Of a stretch of 64,000 nucleotides of DNA, positions 9,601 to 15,920 are shown piece after piece. Under the pieces are notes generated by a model. It searched no databases, was not told the DNA's origin, and saw only the letters and a program-made list of their open reading frames with translations. Both the position numbers and the translations under genes were made by a program. This stretch comes from Methanothermobacter tenebrarum (GTDB lineage: Archaea > Methanobacteriota > Methanobacteria > Methanobacteriales > DSM-23052). The first letter of the stretch is position 1; each line of letters starts with the position of its first letter. The stretch spans positions 1,112,501 through 1,176,500 of the forward strand of contig NZ_AP025698.1 in assembly GCF_023167465.1 (NCBI RefSeq), written 5' to 3'.

Positions 9601-10363
9601 CTGTTATCTGCAATTCTTCAAATTCTTGTTCGAGAAATTCCGCATAATTTCCATATATGAAATTCTTGAAACGTTTCGCCCTATCATCCCTTATTGTTCT
9701 GAGGATACCCGTGACCCTCACAACATCCCCAGGTGTTAAGGTATCCACAAGGTCATCCTCTAAGACTATGGTTATCTGTCTGGGTTGTTCACCACCCGAA
9801 AGATTCTCCAGGGGCTCCTGTAACTTTAAAGTTTGAGTGTCAAGGAATTGAGAATCCTCCTGTAATAGTCTGAATGAACGGCCCCTACACTCCGGGCAGA
9901 AGGAAGGTTCGGCTAAAATGTTACTGGATTGGGGCACCTCCTGTTGGTGTCCGCAGCTTCTACATTCAAAAACAGCCCTTAATATCCTCGGACGTATTTC
10001 ATCAACCTTCCTTACTATACCGTCAACTGCAACTAGCTTACCTATAAATTTACTCCTCAAATCCCTCAATGGGATAATATTAGTGATATTCTTGAATCTT
10101 ATGTTAAGATCCGCGTCCACTCCCACAGGGTTTATGTTCTGGATGGCCCTCTGCGCCGTTCTTATTATAGTGTCAGGTTTCTCTATTAGAAGATCCGCAA
10201 GATCCGGGTCGAAGATTTCCAGGTCCCTATAGTCTATTTCAACGGATCTCACATTGGGGTATTTCTCCAGGACCTCGAATATCCTATCCTTATATTCTTT
10301 CGTGGAAAAGAATTCTTCAAATTTAACAGTGGGTGTTTTTGTTTTCTCTACTACCTTCATCAT
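6635..10363 (-). CDS. mcm: Replicative helicase MCM, interrupted by an intein
   Basis: A 1242-codon gene. After removal of a 575-residue intein it gives a 667-residue MCM, close to the 666 I recall for M. thermautotrophicus. MCM forms rings that unwind DNA at the replication fork. The N-terminal domain has a C4 zinc site (Cys134, Cys137, Cys156, Cys159). The AAA+ module has Walker A GDPGIGKS at 320-327, Walker B VCVDELDKM and the arginine-finger segment LSRFDL. A winged helix ends the protein. It is the first gene of the aIF2-beta - NMD3 - tyrS operon, and a TATA box about 25 nt upstream with no ribosome binding site suggests a leaderless mRNA. Confidence 0.97.
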   Translation of the reverse strand: MMKVVEKTKTPTVKFEEFFSTKEYKDRIFEVLEKYPNVRSVEIDYRDLEIFDPDLADLLIEKPDTIIRTAQRAIQNINPVGVDADLNIRFKNITNIIPLRDLRSKFIGKLVAVDGIVRKVDEIRPRILRAVFECRSCGHQQEVPQSSNILAEPSFCPECRGRSFRLLQEDSQFLDTQTLKLQEPLENLSGGEQPRQITIVLEDDLVDTLTPGDVVRVTGILRTIRDDRAKRFKNFIYGNYAEFLEQEFEELQITAEDEKKIKELAVDPNIYERIVRSTVPSIYGYREIKEAIALQLFGGTGKELDDKTRLRGDIHILIVGDPGIGKSQMLKYVSKLAPRGIYTSGKGTTGVGLCVAPESLIFTEEGALEIGDFVDKNLTEPIKYKMGVYVSKLEKPIRVQTINPTRVSSRVSDKVWRLRAPEKLVKITTETGKELTLTPETKVLSFEEGELRWGEAKRLGEGDHVATTRRLEYGGRRVLTLELIEDLDDVVVYGVESLIGKLSKEIKMGEGIRESAGELGFNGDDHYRNTMNLKMLLKLAEKANYSLERLHDEIQGFSQSQERPIKLPKYLNERFLYFVGLIVGDGDIRVTSDGVYSIRFSNTNRELRRRFKSLVKELFGIESRESTLGISFNSKIIAHILSRLGIPESGGFDISEVIFSLPNKELAAFIRGLFDSGGIIRDDGPSSIEFYTKSEKLARKLQLALLRFGIIAHLKRREVIGDYLIRISGEGIGKFAKFIGFEDLRKKNKLRGLQGGESNTIMDIIPGIGETIEEIISFYGVSVKEAHDFGNLVEEDGAISRKSLQRIIRNLKSKASIENVKIELPDKLKSMLGKSSDKSIPFNTLVQFTRRIKDKRVRKSFVRILRELKAREEIIREKLQYLESLAYSDILFEKIKRVEVIDSPYDHVYDLTVKESHSFIANGIVVHNTAAAVRDELGGWSLEAGALVLGDRGIVCVDELDKMREEDRSAIHEALEQQTISIAKAGIMATLNSRCAVLAAANPKFGRFDTYKSIAEQIDLPSTILSRFDLIFVIEDKPHEERDRELARHILKTHKEDTLPIEIEPELLRKYIAYARKNIHPKLTDEAMKVLEEFYVSMRSSATDEDSPVPITARQLEAIIRLAEASARVKLKNKVEAEDAKRAIRLAKSCLKQVGYDPETGKIDIDKVEGRTPKSERDKFNILIELIKELEEEYGGKAPTNILKSEMLDRYNISEEKVEELLRFLQEKGVIFEPQRGYVKIV
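7580..9304 (-). other. MCM intein with LAGLIDADG endonuclease domain
   Basis: An in-frame insertion of 575 residues (host residues 354-928) between GTTGVGL and TAAAVRD, between Walker A and Walker B of MCM. It starts with Cys (block A CVAPESLIF), ends in GIVVHN, and is followed by Thr, as protein splicing needs. Block F is VYDLTVKESHSFIANG. The block B motif reads TPET where a His is usual. The first endonuclease motif, FVGLIVGDGD (intein 225-234), keeps its acidic residue. The second, RGLFDSGG (318-325), has Gly where the catalytic Asp normally stands. An extra helical region of about 150 residues lies before the C-terminal splicing block. Confidence 0.95.
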
Positions 10364-10380
10364 AAAAATATATTATTATC

Positions 10381-10392
10381 GTTTTATAAAAA
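10381..10392 (-). promoter_or_regulatory. TATA box of the mcm operon
   Basis: Read on the minus strand the site is TTTTTATAAAAC, about 20-25 nt before the mcm ATG, which has no Shine-Dalgarno sequence. This is the spacing of archaeal leaderless transcripts. Confidence 0.5.
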
Positions 10393-10446
10393 TCTTTACA
10401 GACCATAAAATTTCAGTGGATACAAGGATGCACTGGAGGTGATTCA

Positions 10447-10875
10447 ATGAAAAGGTCAAGGCTAAGATTGTTCAAGTTCACTTCAATGACCATCTCGGTT
10501 TTTGGAGTGTTAATGATCATTGCAACGGTCATAGTCCTAGCATACATTGGAATTGAGAGAATATCCTCAACAATATCCACGAATGTTGATAAAGGATCAT
10601 TATATGATGAGTACGCCCAATTACAAAAAGAATACCAGGATCTGGAAATCGACTACGATTCAACAAAAAAGACAATCTATGAATCAGGTAACAAAGACCT
10701 TATGGAAAAATACATTAACGCAGAGATAAAACTCGTGGAGGCTAAATCGGCCCTCGATGATGTTCAAAGCGCCCTTTCCACCAACAAACCAATACCAGAG
10801 ATCAAGAATAGATTACAGACAGCAAAGTTAAAATTAAAAGAAGCCAGAGATAGTCTGGCCAGTCTAAAATCCTAA
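10447..10875 (+). CDS. Membrane-anchored coiled-coil protein
   Basis: A 142-residue protein of unknown function. A short basic N-terminus (MKRSRLRLFKF) is followed by one strongly hydrophobic segment (about 13-36, SVFGVLMIIATVIVLAYIGI). About 100 residues of heptad-rich, charged sequence follow (EYAQLQKEYQDLEIDYDS, RLQTAKLKLKEARDSL), which should form a coiled coil outside the membrane. No enzymatic motif is visible. The GGAGGTGAT ribosome binding site is excellent. It is divergent from mcm, and its stop codon overlaps the stop of the opposing rRNA methyltransferase gene by 4 nt. Confidence 0.8.
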   Translation: MKRSRLRLFKFTSMTISVFGVLMIIATVIVLAYIGIERISSTISTNVDKGSLYDEYAQLQKEYQDLEIDYDSTKKTIYESGNKDLMEKYINAEIKLVEAKSALDDVQSALSTNKPIPEIKNRLQTAKLKLKEARDSLASLKS

Positions 10876-11480
10876 CCCTTGAATCCCTTACAGACAATAT
10901 ACATCTCGGGGCTGCCTTTCCTAGAAGAAGCCGGTTTCGTGCTTTTAACCTTCCTAAAGGAACTCCTCAATTTCCTTAACAATTCATTGAAACCAGGCCC
11001 CTGGAAAACCTTAACAAGGAGATTACCATCCTTCTTAAGGAATCTCCCAGCAACCTTTATAACACTTTCAACAAGTTCCAATGACCTTAACTGGTCAATA
11101 TCCTTTATACCCGAAAGTGAAGGAGAAGCATCAGATATTATAACATCAGCTTTCCCGCCTAGAAGCTCACCTATCTTCTCCTGCACCTTCACATCTGTAA
11201 AATCACCCCTTATAGTATGGAAATTATCCACCGGGAAAGGCCTAATAGGCTTAATATCCACGGCAATGACAAGCCCATCACCACCCACCCTCTCAAGGGC
11301 CACCTGTGACCAGCCACCAGGAGCAGCCCCAAGATCGACAACCTTATCACCATCCCCTATAATATGAAACCTATTATCAAGTTGCAAAAGCTTATACGAC
11401 GCCCTAGACCTATACTTCTCCTTCTTAGCACTCTTATAATAATAATCCCTTCTCCTTTCAAGATACCATCTTCTACCCAA
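10872..11480 (-). CDS. rlmE: RrmJ/FtsJ-type 2'-O-ribose rRNA methyltransferase
   Basis: A 202-residue S-adenosylmethionine-dependent methyltransferase, expected to modify a uridine 2'-OH in 23S rRNA. The SAM motif VVDLGAAPGGWSQVA and the catalytic K-D-K-E set fit: Lys in RASYKLLQL, Asp in IISDASPS, Lys in NLLVKVFQGPG, Glu in SPEMYIVCKG. The TTG at 11480 (GRRWYLERRRDYYYKS) is preferred because AAGGTGAT lies at normal spacing; a TTG two codons earlier abuts the site. The stop of the upstream phosphodiesterase overlaps this ribosome binding site, so the two are coupled. Confidence 0.9.
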   Translation of the reverse strand: MGRRWYLERRRDYYYKSAKKEKYRSRASYKLLQLDNRFHIIGDGDKVVDLGAAPGGWSQVALERVGGDGLVIAVDIKPIRPFPVDNFHTIRGDFTDVKVQEKIGELLGGKADVIISDASPSLSGIKDIDQLRSLELVESVIKVAGRFLKKDGNLLVKVFQGPGFNELLRKLRSSFRKVKSTKPASSRKGSPEMYIVCKGFKG

Positions 11481-11486
11481 AGCCAA

Positions 11487-11993
11487 TCACCTTATTCTAC
11501 AAATCGGTGAACCCACCCTCACAACCTCTGCTTCAACCCTACCATCAGAGATTTCAACCAACATGACGCTAGGATAAGCCAACCGTGGCACAGTAGGACT
11601 CCCAGGATTCAAGAGCAGTATACCATCAACCTCCTTAATAAACGGCTGGTGAGTATGCCCCGAAATAAGAACATCAACACCCATCTCCAGGGCAATATAC
11701 TTAAGCTGCTGAGTATCCCCACGAGGATAAACCTCACCATGATTCAAACCTACAACCAGACCATTTATTTCTAAAATCTCATCCCTTGGAAGTTCAAGAC
11801 CATAATAACGGTCCATGTTACCCTGAACACACCTTACAGGGGCTAAACTATTGAATTCCTCCTTAACGTCCAATGAGGTTAAATCCCCAGCATGGAGTAT
11901 CATATCCACGCCACTGAAAACCTCAAAAACCCTATCAGGGATGACAGGCACCCTATCAGGTATATGAGTATCAGAGACAACACCAACAAGCAT
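11487..11993 (-). CDS. YfcE/MJ0936-type metallophosphodiesterase
   Basis: A 168-residue calcineurin-like phosphodiesterase. Metal-binding motifs run in order: GVVSDTHIPD (6-13), ILHAGDLTS, VQGNMDRYYG, GLNHGEVY and ISGHTHQPF, then LNPGSPTVPR near the end, which matches the MJ0936/YfcE family. These enzymes hydrolyse phosphodiesters in vitro, and the physiological substrate is unknown. The same frame stays open far upstream, but the family begins at MLVGVVSDTH. A TATA-like element at 12008-12018 lies about 20 nt before that ATG, so translation is probably leaderless. It is coupled to the rRNA methyltransferase gene downstream. Confidence 0.88.
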   Translation of the reverse strand: MLVGVVSDTHIPDRVPVIPDRVFEVFSGVDMILHAGDLTSLDVKEEFNSLAPVRCVQGNMDRYYGLELPRDEILEINGLVVGLNHGEVYPRGDTQQLKYIALEMGVDVLISGHTHQPFIKEVDGILLLNPGSPTVPRLAYPSVMLVEISDGRVEAEVVRVGSPICRIR

Positions 11994-12070
11994 ACTGACC
12001 ACGCAAACCTTTATCCAAAAACCCACCATTTGAGGGATCATCTCAAAATCGTGTGCTGGGGCCAGAATCC

Positions 12071-12430
12071 CTAGTCCCCTGCCAGGAAACCGCCTATAGC
12101 CCCCCCAATCCCCATGAATATCATCGAAACTAAAAGTAGGACTATTACCACTGCGATACCACTGAAAAGTCCTATGAAAAAACCGAATATTCCGCCGATG
12201 AGAGCGCCGAAAATGCTTAAAAGTATGGTTAATATTATACCACCAAACGCACCAGCCACCGTAGCATTCCAGAAACCTCCAAGGGCACCCTCCTTCACCA
12301 TTAAACCCACTACAAAACCTGCTAGGAACAATCCCAGGACAGAAGCGCCCCCTGGCATGAAAGACCTTAGGATGATTGGAAAGACAATAGAAAGTATGAA
12401 ACCTACAAATACAGGACCCCACTTCACCAT
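12071..12430 (-). CDS. DUF5518-type membrane protein
   Basis: A 119-residue, very hydrophobic, Gly-rich protein with about four membrane segments (VFVGFILSIVFPIIL, VLGLFLAGFVVGLMV, the long Gly/Ile stretch from 58, and a final VVIVLLLVSMIFMGIGGAI). The repeated GxxxG-like spacing suggests tight helix packing. It resembles the DUF5518 family frequent in methanogens, whose function is unknown. It lies alone upstream of the phosphodiesterase gene, and its start is divergent from the truncated fdhB island. Confidence 0.75.
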   Translation of the reverse strand: MVKWGPVFVGFILSIVFPIILRSFMPGGASVLGLFLAGFVVGLMVKEGALGGFWNATVAGAFGGIILTILLSIFGALIGGIFGFFIGLFSGIAVVIVLLLVSMIFMGIGGAIGGFLAGD

Positions 12431-12492
12431 ACTAATAATTGTAAATACTATCTTACTATTTAACTTTATCGGCGGGAAGTCCCATTTGTGAG

Positions 12493-12531
12493 GAGGGGGA
12501 TGAAAACGTCCATGTAACCCCCTCTTGGACG
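12493..12531 (+). promoter_or_regulatory. Possible RNA pseudoknot before truncated fdhB
   Basis: GAGGGGG (12493-12499) is complementary to CCCCCTC (12518-12524). CGTCC inside that loop (12507-12511) is complementary to GGACG (12527-12531), which is an H-type pseudoknot layout. A minimal frame ATG AAA ACG TCC ATG TAA (12500-12517) with a GGAGGGGG site sits inside it, in the same frame as fdhB. It may be chance sequence at a rearrangement junction. Confidence 0.3.
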
Positions 12532-12535
12532 GGTT

Positions 12536-13642
12536 GTGACCTCACTGCTAAAATTCCTGCTTGAAGAAGGAATTGTAGACGCGATTCTCGCCGTTAAGAA
12601 GGGTTCAGATCTCTACGATGCCGTTCCAACCTTGATAACAGATCCGGATAAGGTCATAGAAACTGCAGGTTCACTCCACTGTGGTACACTCAACATTGCA
12701 AAGGTCATCACACGTTACCTTAAGAGTGCAAGGGACATGAAGATAGCAGTCACAACAAAGCCATGCGATGCCATGACAATAGTTGAGCTTGCCAAGAGGG
12801 GTAAAATAGACAGGGACAACGTAATAATGGTGGGTGTTAACTGTGGAGGAACACTTCCACCTGTAAAGACAAGGCAGATGATAGAAGAAGTATATGAAAT
12901 GGACCCTGACGACGTTATCAAGGAGGAAATAGCAAAGGGTAAATTGATAATTGAAACATCAGACGCTGAAAAGGCTATCAGTGTTGATGAAGTAGAAGAA
13001 ATGGGTTACGGTAGAAGGACCAACTGCAGAAGATGTGAGAAGAACATACCAAGAATGGCTGACCTTGCACTTGGTAACTGGGGTGTTATAGGACCCTTGG
13101 CCGGCAAGGCAACCTTCGTGGAAGTAACATCTGAAAAGGGTACTGAAGTCCTTGAAAAGGCAATAAACGCAGGAGTAATTCACGTAGAGGATCCAATACC
13201 CAAAGGTATTGAAATACGTGAAAAAATCGACCAGGCAATGGTTAACCTTGCAACCAAGTGGCAGAAAAAGGACTTCAGTGAAGAAACCGGTGCTGAAATC
13301 CTCATGAACCTTGATAAGTACATGGATGATCTGAACCGTTGCATCAAGTGCTACAGCTGCAGAGAAGCATGCCCAATCTGTTACTGTGAAGAGTGTTCAC
13401 TTGAAACAAAGACCCCTGAATGGCTTGAAAAGGGTAAACTTCCACCATCCCCTGTTTTCCACCTCGAGAGAATGATGCACATGGTGGATTCATGTACCAA
13501 CTGTGGCCAGTGCGAGGAACTCTGCCCGGCAGAGATACCCCTTGCGAAGATATGGCATGAAATAAACATCAGAGTACAGAACATCTTTGGCTATAAGACA
13601 GGGTTTGAAACAGGTCAGGAACCTCCACTGACCCATAAATAA
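12536..13642 (+). CDS. fdhB: Formate dehydrogenase beta subunit, N-terminally truncated
   Basis: A 368-codon F420-dependent FdhB that would pass electrons from the FdhA formate site to coenzyme F420. The flavin/F420 domain (GSLHCGTLNIAKV, KPCDAMTIVELAKRG, GVNCGGTLPP) and both 4Fe-4S motifs (CIKCYSCREACPICYCEEC and CTNCGQCEELCP) are intact. The family normally starts about 25-30 residues earlier with a segment ending ECGGAVTSLL. Here only VVTSLL remains, and an in-frame TAA lies at 12515. The GTG at 12536 has no proper ribosome binding site. No fdhA lies nearby. Codon use (fewer ATA and AGG, more CTT and GGT) differs from the flanks. It may be a decaying remnant or a shortened protein. Confidence 0.85.
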   Translation: MTSLLKFLLEEGIVDAILAVKKGSDLYDAVPTLITDPDKVIETAGSLHCGTLNIAKVITRYLKSARDMKIAVTTKPCDAMTIVELAKRGKIDRDNVIMVGVNCGGTLPPVKTRQMIEEVYEMDPDDVIKEEIAKGKLIIETSDAEKAISVDEVEEMGYGRRTNCRRCEKNIPRMADLALGNWGVIGPLAGKATFVEVTSEKGTEVLEKAINAGVIHVEDPIPKGIEIREKIDQAMVNLATKWQKKDFSEETGAEILMNLDKYMDDLNRCIKCYSCREACPICYCEECSLETKTPEWLEKGKLPPSPVFHLERMMHMVDSCTNCGQCEELCPAEIPLAKIWHEINIRVQNIFGYKTGFETGQEPPLTHK

Positions 13643-13678
13643 AAAACCCATCCTATTTTAATTTTTTAAGGTGATCCA

Positions 13679-14200
13679 ATGATCATAGATCAAGTACTGG
13701 AAAAAAACCAGGAATTCTTAAGGGATTTTAAAAGCGAAGACCTCAGCCACAGGCCAGCCAAAAAACTCGCCATCGTAACCTGTATGGACACAAGATTAAC
13801 TGACTTTCTTGAACCTGCAATGGGCCTTGAAAGAGGCGACGCCAAGATCATAAAGAATGCCGGAAACCGTATAACAGATGATGCACTTAGGTCACTCGTA
13901 GTTGCAGTGCACTCCCTTGGCGCAGAGGAGATCATGGTTATAGGGCATACCGATTGTGGAATGGCAAATGTTAACTTCGAAAAACTCAGGAAAGCCATGG
14001 AAGAAAATGGAGTCCCCCGAGATTTTATTGAAGAACTTGGACTGGAAGACTGGATCATGGCAATTGAGGATGAAGAAAAAAATGTTATTGAAGGTGTCAA
14101 GACCATCAAAAAATTCAGGGCAATCCCTGATGATATACCGGTCCATGGACTGATAATTGATATCAGAACAGGGAAATTGAAAGTTCTTCACCGCGACTGA
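13679..14200 (+). CDS. cab: Beta-class carbonic anhydrase (Cab-like)
   Basis: A 173-residue enzyme interconverting CO2 and bicarbonate. Zinc ligands are Cys35 (VTCMDTRL), His90 and Cys93 (GHTDCGM), and the Asp37/Arg39 dyad is present. Length and spacing match the plant-type Cab of M. thermautotrophicus (ligands three positions earlier). It follows fdhB by 36 nt with a GGTGAT ribosome binding site, and formate dehydrogenase clusters of methanococci also contain a carbonic anhydrase. That supports a former formate-use module supplying or removing CO2/bicarbonate. Codon use resembles the fdhB segment, not the surrounding genes. T-rich sequence at 14210-14215 follows. Confidence 0.93.
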   Translation: MIIDQVLEKNQEFLRDFKSEDLSHRPAKKLAIVTCMDTRLTDFLEPAMGLERGDAKIIKNAGNRITDDALRSLVVAVHSLGAEEIMVIGHTDCGMANVNFEKLRKAMEENGVPRDFIEELGLEDWIMAIEDEEKNVIEGVKTIKKFRAIPDDIPVHGLIIDIRTGKLKVLHRD

Positions 14201-14314
14201 TGATCCAATTTTTTGTCTCATTTTCCAAAGTTAATTATCAACTCTTCCATATCAAATAGGATTACACCGCCAGTGCTTATTAACTAGGATTTTCATATAT
14301 TCATTGATGAAGGA

Positions 14315-14793
14315 GTGGACCAATCGAATAAAGAGAAAAAGATACTTCTTGTGATATGTTTTGTACTGGTTGCAGCTTTAGGTTTAACTTCCGGGATGTT
14401 GATAAAGCTGGTCACAGAACCCAGAAATGAGAATGTTATATATACATCAAAAGAAGTGAAACCACCCGAGGATGCCCAGATCCCTGAGTGGCACAAGGTT
14501 GCAACCTTCACGGGATCCGGTGATGACTACGAATGTTTCACTATCAGGGGCAGTAAGTTCCTAGTGATCATGTCCGCCACACCAATAATCAACTATGACA
14601 TAAATATCATGACCGTTGATGTTCTCAAGGATGGTTCAGGAATAGCAACTGACACCATAGACTGGGGACCGACCGAGTCTCCAAAGAGCAAAACCAGAAG
14701 GATAGAGTCTCAAATGGGCCAGGAACATACTGTATAAGAGTGTATTCAACAGAGCTTGAAAGCTGGAAGGTTACAATATGGGACTACTATTAA
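14315..14793 (+). pseudogene. Membrane-anchored protein gene, frameshifted near its end
   Basis: The reading frame begins at GTG 14315 (a poorly spaced AAGGAG abuts it). It encodes one membrane segment (ILLVICFVLVAALGLTSGML) followed by an outward domain with FTGSGDDYECFTIRG. In that frame translation stops at about 14735 after QMGQEHTV. From about 14700 the -1 frame continues as a sensible ending, GPGTYCIRVYSTELESWKV, and stops at 14793. A single indel between about 14700 and 14715 therefore splits the gene. It is the last member of the fdhB-cab island and shares its codon use. Function is unknown; the fold may be a beta-rich extracytoplasmic domain. Confidence 0.65.
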
Positions 14794-14821
14794 TATATTC
14801 CAGGAAGCCATCCAAATAAGA

Positions 14822-15487
14822 TCATTGGATGTGGATTCTTATATTCTGGTAGATTTCATCGAATATCTCGGGGCTGACATATTCTATCCCACTTGATGGG
14901 TCTAAAAATATCATAAAACCATCCGGGGTCATCCCAGCATATACTGTGAAATGACCATTGGACCCTGGTATCACAACATATTTTTTGGTATGGTTTTCAT
15001 CATAGCATGGATATCCTATGTCAAGACTGCCATCATCTATTACTATTATATCATATTTTCCTGGGGGGCCTTTCTGTATACTAGCATTGTATCCAAAATG
15101 TTCAGCGACTTTAATGAGTTGGCGGGCAGTATAACCCCTGGGGTCGTTACCGAGATAATCCACTATCATCTTCTCGGTTAAGTTAGCGCCTTTCTTGTTT
15201 ATGAGTGCTGTTGCAAGGGAGGCCGGTCCACAAGTATAATCTGTCGTCTGGTAGACTATGGTATAACCGTTTATGGTCTCCCTCTTATCGTATGGTTCTT
15301 GGCTGACTTCAGGGCTTATCATAGCCCCTATCATGACTAGGAATATTATGCCAAGGCAACAGCCCCCTAACACAGACAATATAACATTTGCAGATCCTTT
15401 GCGGAGTTTTTTCCCGCAGTTTCTGCAGAAATTGGCTTCTCTCCTATTGTATGCTCCGCATCTTGGACATTTCAACATACCCACCAC
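14822..15487 (-). CDS. Zinc-ribbon, membrane-anchored C39-like cysteine peptidase
   Basis: A 221-residue protein. An N-terminal zinc ribbon (CPRCGAYNRREANFCRNCG) is followed by one membrane segment (about 35-58, ILSVLGGCCLGIIFLVMIGA). The outer domain resembles peptidase C39: TTDYTCGPASLATAL supplies the catalytic Cys, GHFTVYAG the His, and FLDPSSG the Asp. C39 domains cleave peptides, classically double-glycine leaders. The target here is unknown; no bacteriocin-like peptide gene is evident nearby. The start overlaps the end of the DUF2085 gene, so the two are cotranscribed. ATG at 15478 is an equally good start. Confidence 0.78.
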   Translation of the reverse strand: MVGMLKCPRCGAYNRREANFCRNCGKKLRKGSANVILSVLGGCCLGIIFLVMIGAMISPEVSQEPYDKRETINGYTIVYQTTDYTCGPASLATALINKKGANLTEKMIVDYLGNDPRGYTARQLIKVAEHFGYNASIQKGPPGKYDIIVIDDGSLDIGYPCYDENHTKKYVVIPGSNGHFTVYAGMTPDGFMIFLDPSSGIEYVSPEIFDEIYQNIRIHIQ

Positions 15488-15804
15488 GTTAATATGTAAA
15501 ATTTTAGGGCTTTTGTCAAGATCCCGAGGCCTAAGCCTGCGAGGAGTCCTGTTAAGAGTCTCAGTAGGTTGTTACTTTCCCTTAAACCTAACAGTTGCGT
15601 GAACCCATCAAGTATCATTGGGGTTGTTATTAGGATCGCCATGACAACTAGGTTTAGAGTGTATTTTATGGGTGTGAAATATGCTATTAAAAAATAGGAG
15701 AACGCTCCAATGTATACACCAGTACATCTTGAACAAACCGGGAAATAACGACCTCTTATCGAGAACGTCCTATCAGGTCTCCTATGACAAATCCAAAATC
15801 TCAT
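15472..15804 (-). CDS. DUF2085 family membrane protein
   Basis: A 110-residue membrane protein with the family hallmark near the N-terminus: FWICHRRPDRTF followed by PVCSRCTGVYIGAF, a His/Cys-rich patch that could bind metal. Three hydrophobic segments follow. Function is unknown for the family. A GGGGGTAT ribosome binding site precedes ATG 15804. Its 3' end overlaps the C39-like gene. Upstream it faces the methanogenesis-marker operon across a 116-nt spacer containing a duplicated promoter. Confidence 0.85.
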   Translation of the reverse strand: MRFWICHRRPDRTFSIRGRYFPVCSRCTGVYIGAFSYFLIAYFTPIKYTLNLVVMAILITTPMILDGFTQLLGLRESNNLLRLLTGLLAGLGLGILTKALKFYILTWWVC

Positions 15805-15853
15805 TATACCCCCACACAGAGAGATTATAGAAGGTCAGTATTTTATACTTTGC

Positions 15854-15899
15854 CTTTTATAATCTGGTTAGGATAACTTTTATAATCTGGTTAGGATAA
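15854..15899 (+). repeat. Perfect tandem duplication of a 23-bp TATA-containing unit
   Basis: Two adjacent identical 23-bp units, 15854-15876 and 15877-15899. Each contains TTTTATAATC followed by TGGTTAGGATAA. The TTTTATAAT core resembles an archaeal TATA box, so the duplication gives two candidate promoters about 15-60 nt before the next plus-strand start. It is too short and too few-copy for a CRISPR array. Confidence 0.85.
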
Positions 15900-15920
15900 T
15901 AATATAACAAGAATGTCCCT

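Noticed and set aside
11994..12422. Upstream part of the open frame containing the phosphodiesterase gene
   Set aside because: It overlaps the DUF5518 gene in another frame and encodes compositionally odd sequence; the enzyme family starts at MLVGVVSDTH (11993).
12431..12535. Insertion sequence or integrase scar at the fdhB junction
   Set aside because: No transposase fragment, terminal inverted repeats or target-site duplication could be found; a simple deletion is enough.
15854..15899. CRISPR-like direct repeat
   Set aside because: Only two units with no spacer between them; a tandem promoter duplication explains it better. The 39-bp coding repeat at 53431 was rejected as CRISPR for the same reason.
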